Assembly: GCA_030737875.1 (NCBI GenBank)
Contig: CM060926.1
Coordinates: 317,104,922 to 317,168,921 of the forward strand
Length of the DNA: 64,000 bases
From: Allium sativum
Taxonomy: Eukaryota > Streptophyta > Magnoliopsida > Asparagales > Amaryllidaceae
Direction of reading: 5' to 3'
The translations under genes were made by a program, and so were the position numbers. The stretch's first letter is position 1, and each line of letters begins with the position of its first letter. Shown piece after piece: positions 46,470-57,671 of the stretch. A model generated the notes under the pieces. That model ran no database searches. It saw only the letters and a list, made by a program, of their open reading frames with translations, and was not told the DNA's origin.

Positions 46470-48133
46470 TGTTACCATGAAAATTAACACCAAGACAGGT
46501 TGATGGTGAAGGGGTATCAAACCATCACACGCAAAGAAGAGTAGTCCGTAAGCATAAGCCAAACACAGAGTAAAACCGAGAGCCTAAAAGAAGTATTCAG
46601 AAGGGCAAACAACCGAAACCCTCAACAAAGATGGAACCTCATATCTCAAACGAAGAGGGATTACTGCAGGGTGATTCTGGCAAGAAGGGTAACCGACAAG
46701 GAGTCATCCAAAATCGGGAGGTAATAAAGAGAGAAACCAGGGACACTGCAACATGAGACCCAAAAGGATGAAAGGGATATCGCCACTAACTTGCTTAATG
46801 CCAATAGATTTAGAGACAAAAAGAATTAAAAGCACGGGGTTTGAAACACAAGGAAATTATCCGAGAGAAAGTTACCGAGACTCCAATCAGATGATCATCG
46901 AGAGGCCACTTTAGCAAACAGTCAGTGAAGCACCAGAAGTACCCTTCCGGAAAGCCTAATCACACTTCAGGAACACACAAAAAGGGGAGGAGGATCCGAG
47001 ACCATATACTTGAAGCATGAAGACAAGTTTCCTGAAGAATAAATGACAAGATCGAAAGCTCATAACCAGGAGCCCTTAACCGAGAGACTTTCCTAAAGCT
47101 ATTCATACCGACAAGCTTGCTATCGATACATGGGAAGTAAGAATAACATCAGAGAAAAGCTCCAAACACCGAGACCCTCTTTCCGAGATCCCAACCGGCA
47201 CCCTAAAGGCAATAAGCAAAGCCGATAAAGCGGTCGAGAGCCAAAGCATCCGAAATCGAAGAGAAAAGTGGCCGATATAGGGTTCTACTAGCCTAATAAC
47301 AAATGAGGCCCCGATTTGTCTATAAAAGACCTAAGGGGTCTCATTTTAGGGACGAATTTTCGTTTCTCAATCTTGTTCTCTTTCTCTCAGGAGCAAACCC
47401 TAATTTCTGCAAATTGGAGATTTCTTCAACTCTTGTAATATATCCACAATTAATAAAAAGGAGAAGTCCAGGACTTAAGAAATTCTCGATTTGATAATCA
47501 TATTTTGTTTATAATGATAAGATAGAGAGTTAACATTAACCTTTCTTATGATAGAGTTAATCACGGTTCTTTCGAAGGAGAGAAGGTTCTGGATAAAAAG
47601 ATTTTCCCCCTTTCGAGTGGCCCTTATGTGACTTAACTCTCTCATAGTAAGCCTAATGCAACCCAACCTCGGAAGGGAGCTTAATGTAAGCTTGTGACTT
47701 GATAACTGACACAACCAAGGCCTCTTTGGGTTGGTCCAACGCGGAAGTATCATATAAGTCAATAAGTGTTATGGCATGAAAACAATCCGACCGTTGTGAG
47801 GCACTATCCCGTCCCCTCTTATCACAATGTTTTTTATTTTATCTAGGGTCTAAAGGTGAGTGTGGCTCGGAGTTTCAGTCTTATTCAACTTATAAAACCT
47901 TTCTCCAAGGTCATCACTGACTTAGTAATCTCATAAGTGTGATACTCACCCTCTGAGGGAAGAGTAATTAATCTTCGGACTTAAGGTCTTGTTACCTAGG
48001 AAAAGGTGGAACTAGTTAAAGAGCACTAGTTCAAGGCTACGTTCCACTAACCTTTAGATCACCCTTCCATCAAACCTCTAAGCATATGCATTATTCATCC
48101 TAGTTCGGGTATTGACGAAAAATATTGTCAACA
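46470..48133 (+). repeat. B 3' LTR (1664 bp)
   Basis: Starts TGTTACCATGAAAATTAACA and ends AATATTGTCAACA. It is the uninterrupted reference that allowed the three pieces of the 5' LTR to be joined. A possible promoter lies near 47320 (TATAAAAG at about 47321-47328); the same place in the 5' LTR reads TTTAAATAAAATC because of later change next to the D insertion. Confidence 0.88.
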
Positions 48134-48138
48134 TCTTC

Positions 48139-48839
48139 AATTATTCTGAAAATGGTATACTTTCAGACTTGTAGATTTGCAAGAAAATAGGAAGAGAGGG
48201 CATAATCTAATGTAGAATAGCTTAGCCATCGATTTACACCCTTTTCCATTTGAATATGATAATCCCTTTCAATTCTATATGATTTGTATTTGATTTATTG
48301 TGTATGAATATATTTTAAATTAAGAAATTTGGTTGAAAGAGAAAGGGAAATGGCAGTGCTTCGCTGCTGCCTATAGATTTGTGCGGAAAAGAGTGAGGCC
48401 TTACCCCTTTATTCATAGAAGTGGAATTATCCATAAACCGTTAGATTTATTTAAATAAACATTCGTTTGTTAATAATATATAATATAACAAAAATGCCCC
48501 TAAAAACCTAGCCGTCATTGGGCACTATAGGTCTGAAGTAGTCGACATTCCCTGGGAGTGGCCGACCGCCCTACGACCAGAATGCCTACTGAAGGCGCAT
48601 TGAAGAAGGTAATAAACTTATTTATTATCCTATTTATTTATTTCCATCTGTTTTTCATATTTTTTTCATAACGTTTTCATACAAACTCCGTTCGCGAAAT
48701 TTCAAACATGAAAGTTGACCAGAATTTTGGGATGAACGCATCGGTTATAGTTTCATGGTCAACTTCCATCGTTTGCAGATATTCATACATTTGAGATTCT
48801 AATAATTAATTCCTATGGTCAAAATTCCGGGTTATTACA
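48139..48839 (-). repeat. A 3' LTR, second part
   Basis: Resumes exactly where 12713 stops: AATTATTCTGAAAA, then GATTTGCAAGAAAATAGGAA, collinear with 55479-56179. It ends GGGTTATTACA. The GTCGAC/GGCCGAC words near 48541-48570 correspond to those near 55880-55910 of the right LTR. Confidence 0.87.
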
Positions 48840-48840
48840 T

Positions 48841-48880
48841 TCTTCCTCCCTTAAAAGGAATTTCATCCCGAAATTCTGAC
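48841..48880 (-). other. A polypurine tract and conserved pre-LTR word
   Basis: On the minus strand GTCAGAATTTCGGGATGAAA is followed by TTCCTTTTAAGGGAGGAAGA and the LTR. This is the pre-LTR sequence of Tekay/Del-type chromoviruses, and it is the best evidence for the family of A. Confidence 0.8.
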
Positions 48881-50440
48881 ACCTACTCATCCTATAAAAC
48901 CAATTTGTGTACATCCACTTTGCAACCATGTGCATATGTGCATAGTGTATATAGTTCATTTCAATAATAAAACATGCATGCAAGATGATTCTAAATCGGG
49001 CCCTCTATATGTATGCATTGATATTTTTAAAACGCTTTTGAAAACAAGATGCAAAACATCCTAAACATACTGGCTGTTCTATATGAATGCAAATTTTGAA
49101 AAAAAAATTCATCCATAACCCTCGCATAACTATGAATAGAAATGTGAAGCAACCAAATTTACATTCAAACCCTACCATCTAAAACGTCATGTAATCTAAT
49201 AGTTTCCTATTTACTTTCTCCTAATCCGGAAAAAGGAAACCCAAGCGAAGAATTTAAATGTTTCCTCCGCTTATAATTATTCCATTTCCCACCCTATAGT
49301 GGAACTTTCACGTACATTGCCCAAAATAATCCAAAAATTTCCATCTGTAAATTGTAAAGGAGGCTTAAAACAAGCTCTAAAACGTAAAATGAGTTAACTA
49401 ATAGCTTGCGCGCATCGTTGATAAGGTACGGAAACAACGTTTCCAAGGCTAAAATAGCCTTTCCCTTGTTATAGTTAATTTTTTTTATCATATCATCTGT
49501 CCTACTGACTGCTAAAACGTGCACACAAATCATGCAAACATCTTCCTTATGCTATCCATGCGACCAAAAATTCAAATTTTTCATAAAAATAAATTTCCAT
49601 GTTAAAACTTCTTATGTTTATTTTGAAAATTTCTTTTCAATGCCTTTTCACTTTCCATATGAGATTCGTATGAAATGTCAAATTTTCGGTAACGTGCACT
49701 TTGTACCGTTCAAATCATTCATTTTATGTAAAACATACGTTTGAATATGTGTAATTTGTTATTTCAAAATTTTGCGTTTTCGCACAAACCAAAATAAAGA
49801 AAGTAATTCTATAAAAATTTAAAGATGAAAAATGTTTTTTTTTCAACAACAATTTCTAAAAGTTTCAAAAATGTATTTTGTGGAAACTTAAACGATTCAA
49901 GTCATATGTTGGCGAAAAAGGAAGTCAGCCACACCAAAAAATGTGAAAACTGAAATCACACACAAAAATACCAACATAAATTTTAGCTTAATAAGGAATA
50001 ACGATTTATTTATTTTTATACCCATGACGAAAACAACGCAAAGCCGGTCTTTTGCTAAAATTTATCCAATACGGAATTATATTCTTTCCAGCTCTAGGAC
50101 AACTGTTGGTTTAGATAAAAAAAATGAGATTTCATTTGAACAAGCAAGTGTGAATAACATAAACATTGCAAACATATAAATCTTATTAACCCAAGGCGTG
50201 TGATTTAAACAATACTAATAGTTACAAGCACAAATCACCCCCAAGCCAAGAACCTGATGTTGGAAAGGGAAAACAACAAAGATAACGACAAAACATCGAA
50301 ACTCCCAAAACAATGCTAATAAACAACGATATGTCTTGCTCCGCGGCTGGAGCTCAAACCAAATTTTATGATCTTTAGTTAACCAAATCATGGTAGCAAA
50401 ATGCTCAGCCTCGTGTTACAAACACTATTGCTATTGTTGG
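48881..50440 (-). other. A interior, left part, nothing recognised
   Basis: About 1.5 kb, AT-rich. The longest minus-strand frame (49533-49294, 79 codons) and the plus-strand frames at 49532-50179 have no familiar motif, and none extends through a conserved domain. No pol motif in any frame. Confidence 0.6.
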
Positions 50441-50451
50441 AGGGTTCCACA

Positions 50452-51111
50452 TCACCATATCTTAAGAGAGATTTGATGAGGAAGGAAACCTACTACAAAA
50501 CTGCTCATCATGGAAATCCACCTAATACTATCTGAGGACAAAAGTGGGTAGGCGAAATTATAGAAAGTAACTCCATCAAACAACGTAAGAACAACAAGTT
50601 GAATCGAATATGATGCGGTATAAATGATGGTTACGCCATCGATCAAGTAAGAGATTAATTTCCGCATTATGAGACAAATCTAGTCATAACGTCCCATCTA
50701 TAAGACGATGTGCTAAATTTGTCACATGTCTACATGGGCAATTCGAACACAGATTCTCGAAATCAAAACACAACGTTAAGAAAATGAGATTTGCTGCAAA
50801 ATCTACAGAGCAAATCTCCAAAGCCAGTCAAATAAAAGACCATTCAAGTCCGCATAAAACAAGGATTCCTCTATAATCTCATTGAGATTGTCCTCAGAAA
50901 AACCATCCGAAGATAGCTTAATCTTTATCTCCGAAACGACAATTTCCTTCGAAAGGGCCTAATCCAACAAGGTATAACAAAGGCGAATGCAACATAAACA
51001 AAAAATCCTATTCTAAGATCTCAAAGCAATGGATTGGTGCAAGTCTAATTTCCACGACAAATTTTTCTTTAGCCCTAAAGCGGTGAGACCTTTTTGCTCA
51101 TTTTGATCCAT
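50452..51111 (-). pseudogene. Possible decayed orphan reading frame in A (about 220 codons)
   Basis: From ATG at 51111 to TGA at 50452 a single minus-strand frame can be followed through eight stops (six TAG, one TAA, one TGA), each one transition away from a Gln or Arg codon. Its last 71 codons (50667-50452) are open, and a middle segment (KEIVVSEIKIKLSSDG, FSEDNLNEIIEESLF) looks protein-like. No domain is recognised. The stop count is only moderately lower than expected by chance, so this may be noise; it is in the sense direction of A. Confidence 0.25.
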
Positions 51112-51986
51112 CCAAATGATCTTTCCACCTAAGAATGAGACCTAAATGATACGAGTAAGATTGGATAGTGCAACTAGGGATTATGAGCTAAGAAATAGTC
51201 GGGGAGAAGAAATTAGATCTTGGAGTATTAGCAAGGCAAGATCCAATGCGCAAACTAGTGCAGGAAAAGAGGAGACGAGCGAAAACAAAGAAAGAGAAGA
51301 ACGATAGGAAATAGTTCAATAAGATAAGGACGGAAGGACGAAAGAAAGAAGATAATGGGGGTAATTTGGTTGCAACTTTTACGGTTGAGTCCTAGGTTCA
51401 AATTGCAACAAAACTCATCAACTAGTTGACCATTCTTGCATAACATTAGACGATCAACTATTAGATGGGCTTTGGACAAAGATTGAACCATGACCTTATT
51501 AGGCCGGGTTAAAATATTAATCGTCCCGCAGTATCTTTAAGATTTGACGCGATCCGAAAATACTTATCCTCGTTATGTCGGTATCAATGACCACAATCCC
51601 ACTCCGAACCATCGCCAAAGATTCAAAGTAGTCTCCACAAAGGATGCAACCACACAAAAAACGAATGAATTCCAAAAATAATTCGGCTAGAAATCCATAA
51701 TATAAACTAAAACGAATTTTCCCCTTACCTAGCTGACAATAAACAAACGATTCATGTTATCAAATACCCCAAAAATCAAGATGATGGATTTTCCTCGGCC
51801 TTTTCAAAGAAAATTTAAAACCATTCAGAAGTGGAATTTATTTTAAACTAGTATTTATAAACCCATCTTATTATTATTGTTGTTGTTTATATTCATGTTT
51901 ATATTACAAACTGAAATACCTTTTCCTTCTAAAAAATGTTGGAGCTTTAAAATTTTAGAGATTAATTGTTATAATTTCAGTAAATT

Positions 51987-52025
<39 letters not shown>

Positions 52026-52808
52026 AGAGGGATACTAAAAATCACAAGGAATGGATATTTATTATTCTTAAGTTTAGTGGCATATTCCATGTCATTTTTA
52101 ATTCTTACCATCTTACCAATCGAATTATACTTATTAAGATTACACAATAGCCCTAATAATTCTGAAATACGAATATATTAAAATTTAAAACGATATCTCT
52201 ATAAAACTAGGCCTTTATAAAACCATTTCCCGAAATCGTATGTCAAAACTTTTGAAACCAATTTAATTTTTCCAAATAGTTTTAAAAATAAATTTCTTCG
52301 AATACAAGGCCAGGAACTCAACAAAAAAATATTCAATAAAGGTAGATTCGGACATTTAACAAAGTGACAAATGGATATAGCTCATAATTATATTTATGAA
52401 ATGGATACGACATGCTAACATGAACTTTTCTCATTTTGGATCGAGCAAAGGCCTCAACCGAAACTACCACACGAAACCAACCACCAGAAATCACGACTAT
52501 CTCTGTAGTATCTAGATTTTCATCCAGTCTCCAAACTCGAATCAAAAGAATCCACTATATGTTGTCCTCATGATCTTCACAACGAGATCTCCAACGTATT
52601 ATGGGGTAAAATAGAATAGACTAGAAACTCGAACCCAACATACTTTAACTCTTAGTCGCTTAGAGCCCATTTTATAAAATTAGGCCCATAACTAATTCAT
52701 CGTCGAAATAAATTTAAGTCGAGTAAGAAAGATGAAGAAGAAAAGAAAATCAAATTACGTTCTCCCATGAGTCCTAATTTAACTAGTTCCTCTGATTGTT
52801 TGACCTAT
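51112..52808 (-). other. A interior, right part, nothing firm
   Basis: No gag motif is visible although gag would be expected next to the primer-binding site. The pyrimidine-rich minus-strand stretch at 51230-51350 resembles a plant gene leader in composition. A (TA)n run is at about 51992-52022. Confidence 0.55.
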
Positions 52809-52820
52809 GCTCTGATACCA
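52809..52820 (-). other. A primer-binding site, initiator tRNA-Met
   Basis: Minus strand TGGTATCAGAGC, two bases inside the right LTR at 52823. Confidence 0.9.
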
Positions 52821-52822
52821 AA

Positions 52823-55800
52823 TGTAACACCCCATACTTTTCTGAGCCCAAATTTCGAAAAAATCAAAACTCGAACACATCCAAGCATGGAACGCATATC
52901 TAGTACCTGCAAATAAATTAGCATGGGCATAATCAGAGTATGAAGAGATAACTCAAAACGGAAACAAAATAGGATAAACTAGTATTAACTTAAGTAACTA
53001 CATTTTAAAAGTAAGTCACTTTGCCAATACCAAGCATGAGAGAGAACGAAAATCGAAAACCAAACTAAAACACCTGTGAGAATATGATTAACTCTAGAAA
53101 ACCTGGGTGGTTGTAATGAGGAGGGGGGTTAGAACAACAAGATTCTAATGAACAAGAAATGTACAACACATATTATAATACATAGATGAATCCCGTTTGA
53201 TTCAACCTAAGATATATGCCTCACTATTAATGATAGGTAGGGTGGATTCTCCCTGGTCGCTTAAGACCGTAGGCGGACCTACTGGTTACTTATTACTCCT
53301 CGATAATATATTCAACGTTAACATAAACTAGAGGGAACCAGCAATGGGACCCTACTAGTTAAGGCTTCTGTCATTCACGCATATCCCCTTGCCCCGTGTT
53401 AGGTGAGAGATGGTATTTTATTGCTCGCTATACCATCTAGCTAACCTTATTGGAAAACCTCCTTAGTCACTTTCTACTTCCCGTTGGATAGGTAGCCATA
53501 TCTGTCATTTTATGTTTCCAGGTTTGGGTGGGCCCTACACACTCACGCCATTTAAGACCCCTAGAATGAAAGACCTACTCTCAGGTGGACTCTTTAATCC
53601 CAACCACCTAAGACCCAGGAAGAGGACTATACACGAAGGTTATTAAGTTTGTACCCTATTAGCCTCTAATACCTTTTGCTATTGGGATAATGTGGGTTAC
53701 GTTATTAAGTCCTTTCCGTGTAGTTTCTCTTCACGGAAATACTATACACATAAGATTTATCATCACAGGTTCCTAGGCTTAACCTACTAAGTCCCACTCT
53801 AACTTCTAATTATAAGTTCTATATTGACTAATATAAATAAGGAACGTTATATTCTCCTTACCCTAGGATATTTATTTAATAGTTTCCCTAATTGGACTTA
53901 GTACTTAAATAACAATCAAAACCCATAAAACCTATTTATTTCATTTATTCATATTCATACATTTATTACCATTGATAACCATAACGGTCATATTTACCTA
54001 AGGCAAACATCCAATCTCTGAATTCCTTTTATATACCACTGATTATAATTAATGCCATTTACGAGCCTAATGGCCATAATTTGTCTAAGACATTGATTCA
54101 CAATGGATGTCCTCATCTTGTCAGTCCCAAAACATCTATTTGTTGTACTCCAATAGATATTATTAATTTTGTTCATTTATTGTTTGTTATATATATTTAC
54201 GCACTAGACCACTCACATTAAGCTGACCACTTGTGGATGTTGGATTTGCCGATTGGTTCCGGGCAGACTTCTACAACAAGTTGAACTTAACCTCGTGTCT
54301 AGATGCGAAATTAAATTAAATTCCCTAATTAGCGTTTACAACATTAATCCTAATAAATCATGGGAATTGTAACCATTTTACTTAATTTCCCTATTAAGTT
54401 TATTTTCCCCAAATCAACATTGCTTACAATAGTTATTTATATATTTATGGCCCTCGTTATAATAATTCCATAATTGAATACATTCAAACATTCAAGAATT
54501 CAATATAGTGTATATTTTATCGCTTTACGTAGATTCAAAAGACTAATGTGTATATATTTATATTTATATTTTTGCGTGGTTTACATAATTATCTTTCTTT
54601 ATTATTTTCCATTGTTAAATTTAATAATTTGGTTTAAGTAATAACCAAACATTCCTTTTTGCATTCAATCTTGCCAAAATGTTGCAAACCTTACAAAAAG
54701 ACCGTTAGTTATAATTATTGTAAATTATGCCTAATTAATGGAATTGACATATTTTCAAATCACAAGAAATATATGTTAATGTATATTTTGGAATACTTGA
54801 TGAAAACTATGCACAAATATGTATATTTATATTTGGAATACAAGAAATATGCATACATTTGCACCACTTTTCCCTTTTTAAATCTTTTGTCATGTCTCTT
54901 GTGATTCAAAATAATGTCTTTTTGTTAAAAAAAGAGGAAAACGACATATTTACAATAACTAAGCCAAAACCCCAACAACATTGAACACAAATAGGCATAT
55001 TTATTTTAAAATTAAAATCACATAATTCACCTTGTAGCTTTTTCATCAAATTCACGTAATTTATCTTTTTAACACTGAAACTAGAGATTTGGAAGAAAAT
55101 TACGTATAAATAATGTTATTAGGATTGATTTCCTAATCTTCAGTGTTTTACAACAAACTACAATATATTCTCTAACATAATTGTAGGCAATGTATATAAA
55201 CAAATTAAGCAAACCTACAATTTATATTATTCCTAACCGCAATCCACAATTTCCAAGTTTTAACCATATTTATTAGCAGATCTCATAGGTGTCATTTCAA
55301 ATTCAACAATATTATGAACAGATCTGATGATAATAGTTATATATTTTGAGATCTAATTCAAATGAGATAAATAGGCCATTATAACTTTGTATATAAATTT
55401 CTCACTCATCTAAAAGCATCAGAATTAAAAATCTGAATAATCATTTAGCCCTGCAATTCGCAAATTCTTACTGATCTACAATTATTCTGAAAAGGGGATA
55501 CTTTCAAATCTTTAGATTTGCAAGAAAATAGGAAGGGAGGAAAGAGTCTAATGTACAATAGCTTAGCCATTGATTTATACCATTTTCCCTTTGAATATCA
55601 TAATCCCTTTTAATTCTATGTGATTTGTATTTGATTGATATGTATGAATATATCTTTAATTATGAATTTTGATTGGAAGAGAAAAGGAAATGGCAGAGTT
55701 TGTGGCTGGCTATAGATTTGTGTGGAAAAGAGTGAGGACTTACCCTTTTATTTATTGGACTCAAAATGGCCATGAACTGTTAGATTTATTTAAATAAACA

Positions 55801-56179
55801 TCCATCTGTTAATAATATATAATATAACAAAAAATGTTCCTTAAATCCTAGCAGTTATTGGGCACTATATGCTCAAAGTGGTCGACACCCCCCGGGAGCG
55901 GTCGACTGTCGTTCAGCTAGAATTCCCAACGAAGGCGGGTTAAAGAAGGTAATAAATTTATTAATTACTCTATTTATTTATTTCCATTTGTTTTTCGTAT
56001 TACGTCTGTAACTTTTCATATGGACTCCGTTCGCGAAACTCCGAAACATGAAAGTTGACCAGAACTCCGAGACGAACGCATTGGTTAAAGTTTCGTGGTC
56101 GAATTCCATCGTTTGCAGAAATTCCTACTTTTGAGATTTTAATAATTAATTCCTGTTGTCAAATTTCCGGGTTGTTGCA
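52823..56179 (-). repeat. A 5' LTR (right copy, about 3.36 kb)
   Basis: Starts TGTAACACCCCATACTTTTC and ends GGGTTGTTGCA. It is uninterrupted and allows the pieces of the left LTR to be joined. It differs from the left copy by many substitutions, lacks the microsatellite and has one hairpin unit rather than two. Confidence 0.87.
54218..54290 (-). repeat. Single hairpin unit in the A right LTR
   Basis: Upstream flank resembles that of the first left-LTR copy (TTTGTT.ATTTATT...TTAT) and the downstream flank that of the second (GTCTA.ATGCGAA.TTAAATT). This is what recombination between two copies would leave. Confidence 0.68.
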
Positions 56180-56184
56180 GAATT

Positions 56185-56550
56185 CCTTCGATATTAACTT
56201 TGATTTGTTGGAATAAATAAATTACATAAACATATGCATAGTTTGCAACAAGCACAGGGTTGTTTACATAACATATAAATGCAATTTTTCTTAGCATTTT
56301 ATTGTTTCAAATCCATATATACACATGTACTTTTGGAATAGCAAGAACTATGGTGTTCTTTCCTTAAGCATAAAGGTTGAAAATTTTGATTGGACAACAA
56401 CAACGTCACACATCATTTCTTATAAATGCATCCTACACACCCCCTATCAAATACATGAATGCTCTTATTTCTTGGGTGCCAAGTTGATTTGATAATATAT
56501 GAGGTACATACACAAGTAGAATAGGCATAGTAAGCACATGCTACATATTT
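56185..56550. other. Intervening DNA, nothing recognised
   Basis: Sequence between element A and the LINE. Together with 9245-9814 it formed one stretch before A inserted. No frame or repeat recognised. Confidence 0.5.
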
Positions 56551-56569
56551 CAAATACATTTAATAGATT

Positions 56570-57652
56570 ATTTTTTTAACAAAAGAAAATGTACATACAA
56601 CAAAAGGAGATTCAAGTCATTCTCCAACGGCTCACAAAAACAGACTCGTAGTATAAGCCACATAATCTATGCACACACAAAATAAAAAACAACATAACAA
56701 CAGTAGAAGAGTCGAAGCTCTAAAACAAACAAAACCACAAAAGACACACGATCAACAAAGGCAACAGCCAATGCGAACAGATCTGGCAAATGCAAAGTCA
56801 AGGAAGTCGCCAAAGCGACAAAACCCAAAAGACAAGAGCTAGAACCTAGAAAAAAACATGATGCACCAAAGTGAGGGAGGGTGTGAAAGCCCAACCTTGA
56901 GAAAGCTTCATCTCCAATGCAGATACACCAGGAAAATCAAACCAAAATCCTAGCCAACCCAAAACCTTTAAAACCAAGCCCTACATAACTAGAAAACAAC
57001 ATAAGATCCAAAAAAGTGAAGCGTGAGGAAGGGATAGTAGGGGAAGCATACTAACCAGTAGAAAAAATAAACTCGACTGATCCCTGTTCAAGGAGTAGAT
57101 GGTACCGATATAACATCAAAGGTACCAGCCAATTTCCTCGAATGGGAACCAATGGAGCCTCTAAAAGGTCTGCCTCAAAACACAAGGAAAACATCATTCT
57201 TTATCTTTTGGATGATGGGGGAAGGGTCCACAGACACATCATCATAAATTGCCTTATCCGCGAGCACCAGATGTGCCATAAAATAAGACATGGAATTAAC
57301 CGAAAAATGATCGAGTGGATAGATTCACCTGAGATTTCAGCCCACTAGTATCTCAGTAAATAAGCTAGAGAAGGCGCATTAAATCCAGTAACAACCAAGT
57401 TTCTGAAGTAATTCCAGACAGCTCTGGCAGAAAAGCTGAGGAAAATAAGTGACATATGGATTCCATGTCACCAGACCCACCACACCTACAGCGGGACACA
57501 AGAGAGATGTCATTCCTCTGGAGGTTCTCGTCTATCGAAAGCCCATCATGAAGGCTCCGCCACATAAGCAGAGAAATCTTCAGTGGAATACAGATATCCC
57601 GGATGAAATAGAAGAGATGGAGGCGTGGAGATGGCATCCTTACCGGACTCCA
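56570..57652 (-). mobile_element. 5'-truncated L1-type LINE (about 1.08 kb)
   Basis: On the minus strand it starts inside ORF2 and ends in a short A-run (plus strand ATTTTTTT at 56570-56577) directly against the left target duplication. Only the distal end of ORF2 and the 3' untranslated region remain, as usual for incomplete target-primed reverse transcription. Confidence 0.85.
57180..57652 (-). pseudogene. LINE ORF2 C-terminus with zf-RVT domain
   Basis: The minus frame (to 57365) has CIPLKISLLMWRSLHDGLS, DENLQRNDISLVSRCRCGGS and MESICHLF, the zinc-binding RT-like domain (zf-RVT) at the end of plant LINE ORF2, with the C-x-C and H-containing positions. After a frameshift, about 57350-57190 reads SIIFRLIPCLILWHIWCSRI, the helical segment after zf-RVT. 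The ATG at 57661 lies in the target duplication and is accidental. No RT or endonuclease domain remains. The frame 56894-56667 belongs to the 3' untranslated part and is not a gene. Confidence 0.83.
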
Positions 57653-57671
57653 CAAATCCATTTAATAGATT

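Larger units (their letters stand above)
12714..48133 (+). mobile_element. Element B: Ty3/gypsy Tat-type retrotransposon, 5' LTR split by elements C and D
   Basis: Without its two insertions B is about 10.6 kb: 5' LTR in three pieces (12714-12763, 23724-24335, 38185-38991), interior 38992-46469, 3' LTR 46470-48133. The interior codes for gag, protease, RT, RNase H, a second RNase H and integrase in that order; the extra RNase H before integrase marks the Tat branch. Tandem repeats fill the region after integrase, also usual for Tat elements. Flanking 5-mers tatac (12709-12713) and tcttc (48134-48138) are degraded copies of a target reading tctac in the intact LTR of A (about 55474). All genes are broken. 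The two LTRs are visibly diverged, so B is old but younger than A. Confidence 0.88.
9820..56179 (-). mobile_element. Element A: gypsy-type LTR retrotransposon without recognisable pol, split by nested insertions
   Basis: The left (3') LTR is in two pieces (9820-12713 and 48139-48839) and the right (5') LTR is 52823-56179. The inside is 48840-52822, about 4.0 kb. Both LTRs end with TG...CA; the minus-strand primer-binding site at 52820-52809 matches initiator tRNA-Met, and the polypurine tract next to the left LTR (CCTTTTAAGGGAGGAAG on the minus strand) is of Tekay/Del type. Target duplications gattt (9815-9819) and gaatt (56180-56184) differ at one base. No RT, integrase or RNase H motif is visible, so the element is non-autonomous or gutted. 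The LTRs are clearly diverged from each other by many substitutions and indels, making A the oldest datable insertion here. Confidence 0.82.
56551..57671. repeat. 19-bp target-site duplication around the LINE
   Basis: CAAATACATTTAATAGATT at 56551-56569 and CAAATCCATTTAATAGATT at 57653-57671, 18 of 19 identical. Length and position next to a poly-A (poly-T on plus) tail are typical of LINE insertion. Confidence 0.85.

Noticed and set aside
56667..56894. 75-codon hydrophobic minus-strand frame resembling a membrane protein
   Set aside because: It lies in the 3' untranslated part of the LINE, between ORF2 and its A-tail.
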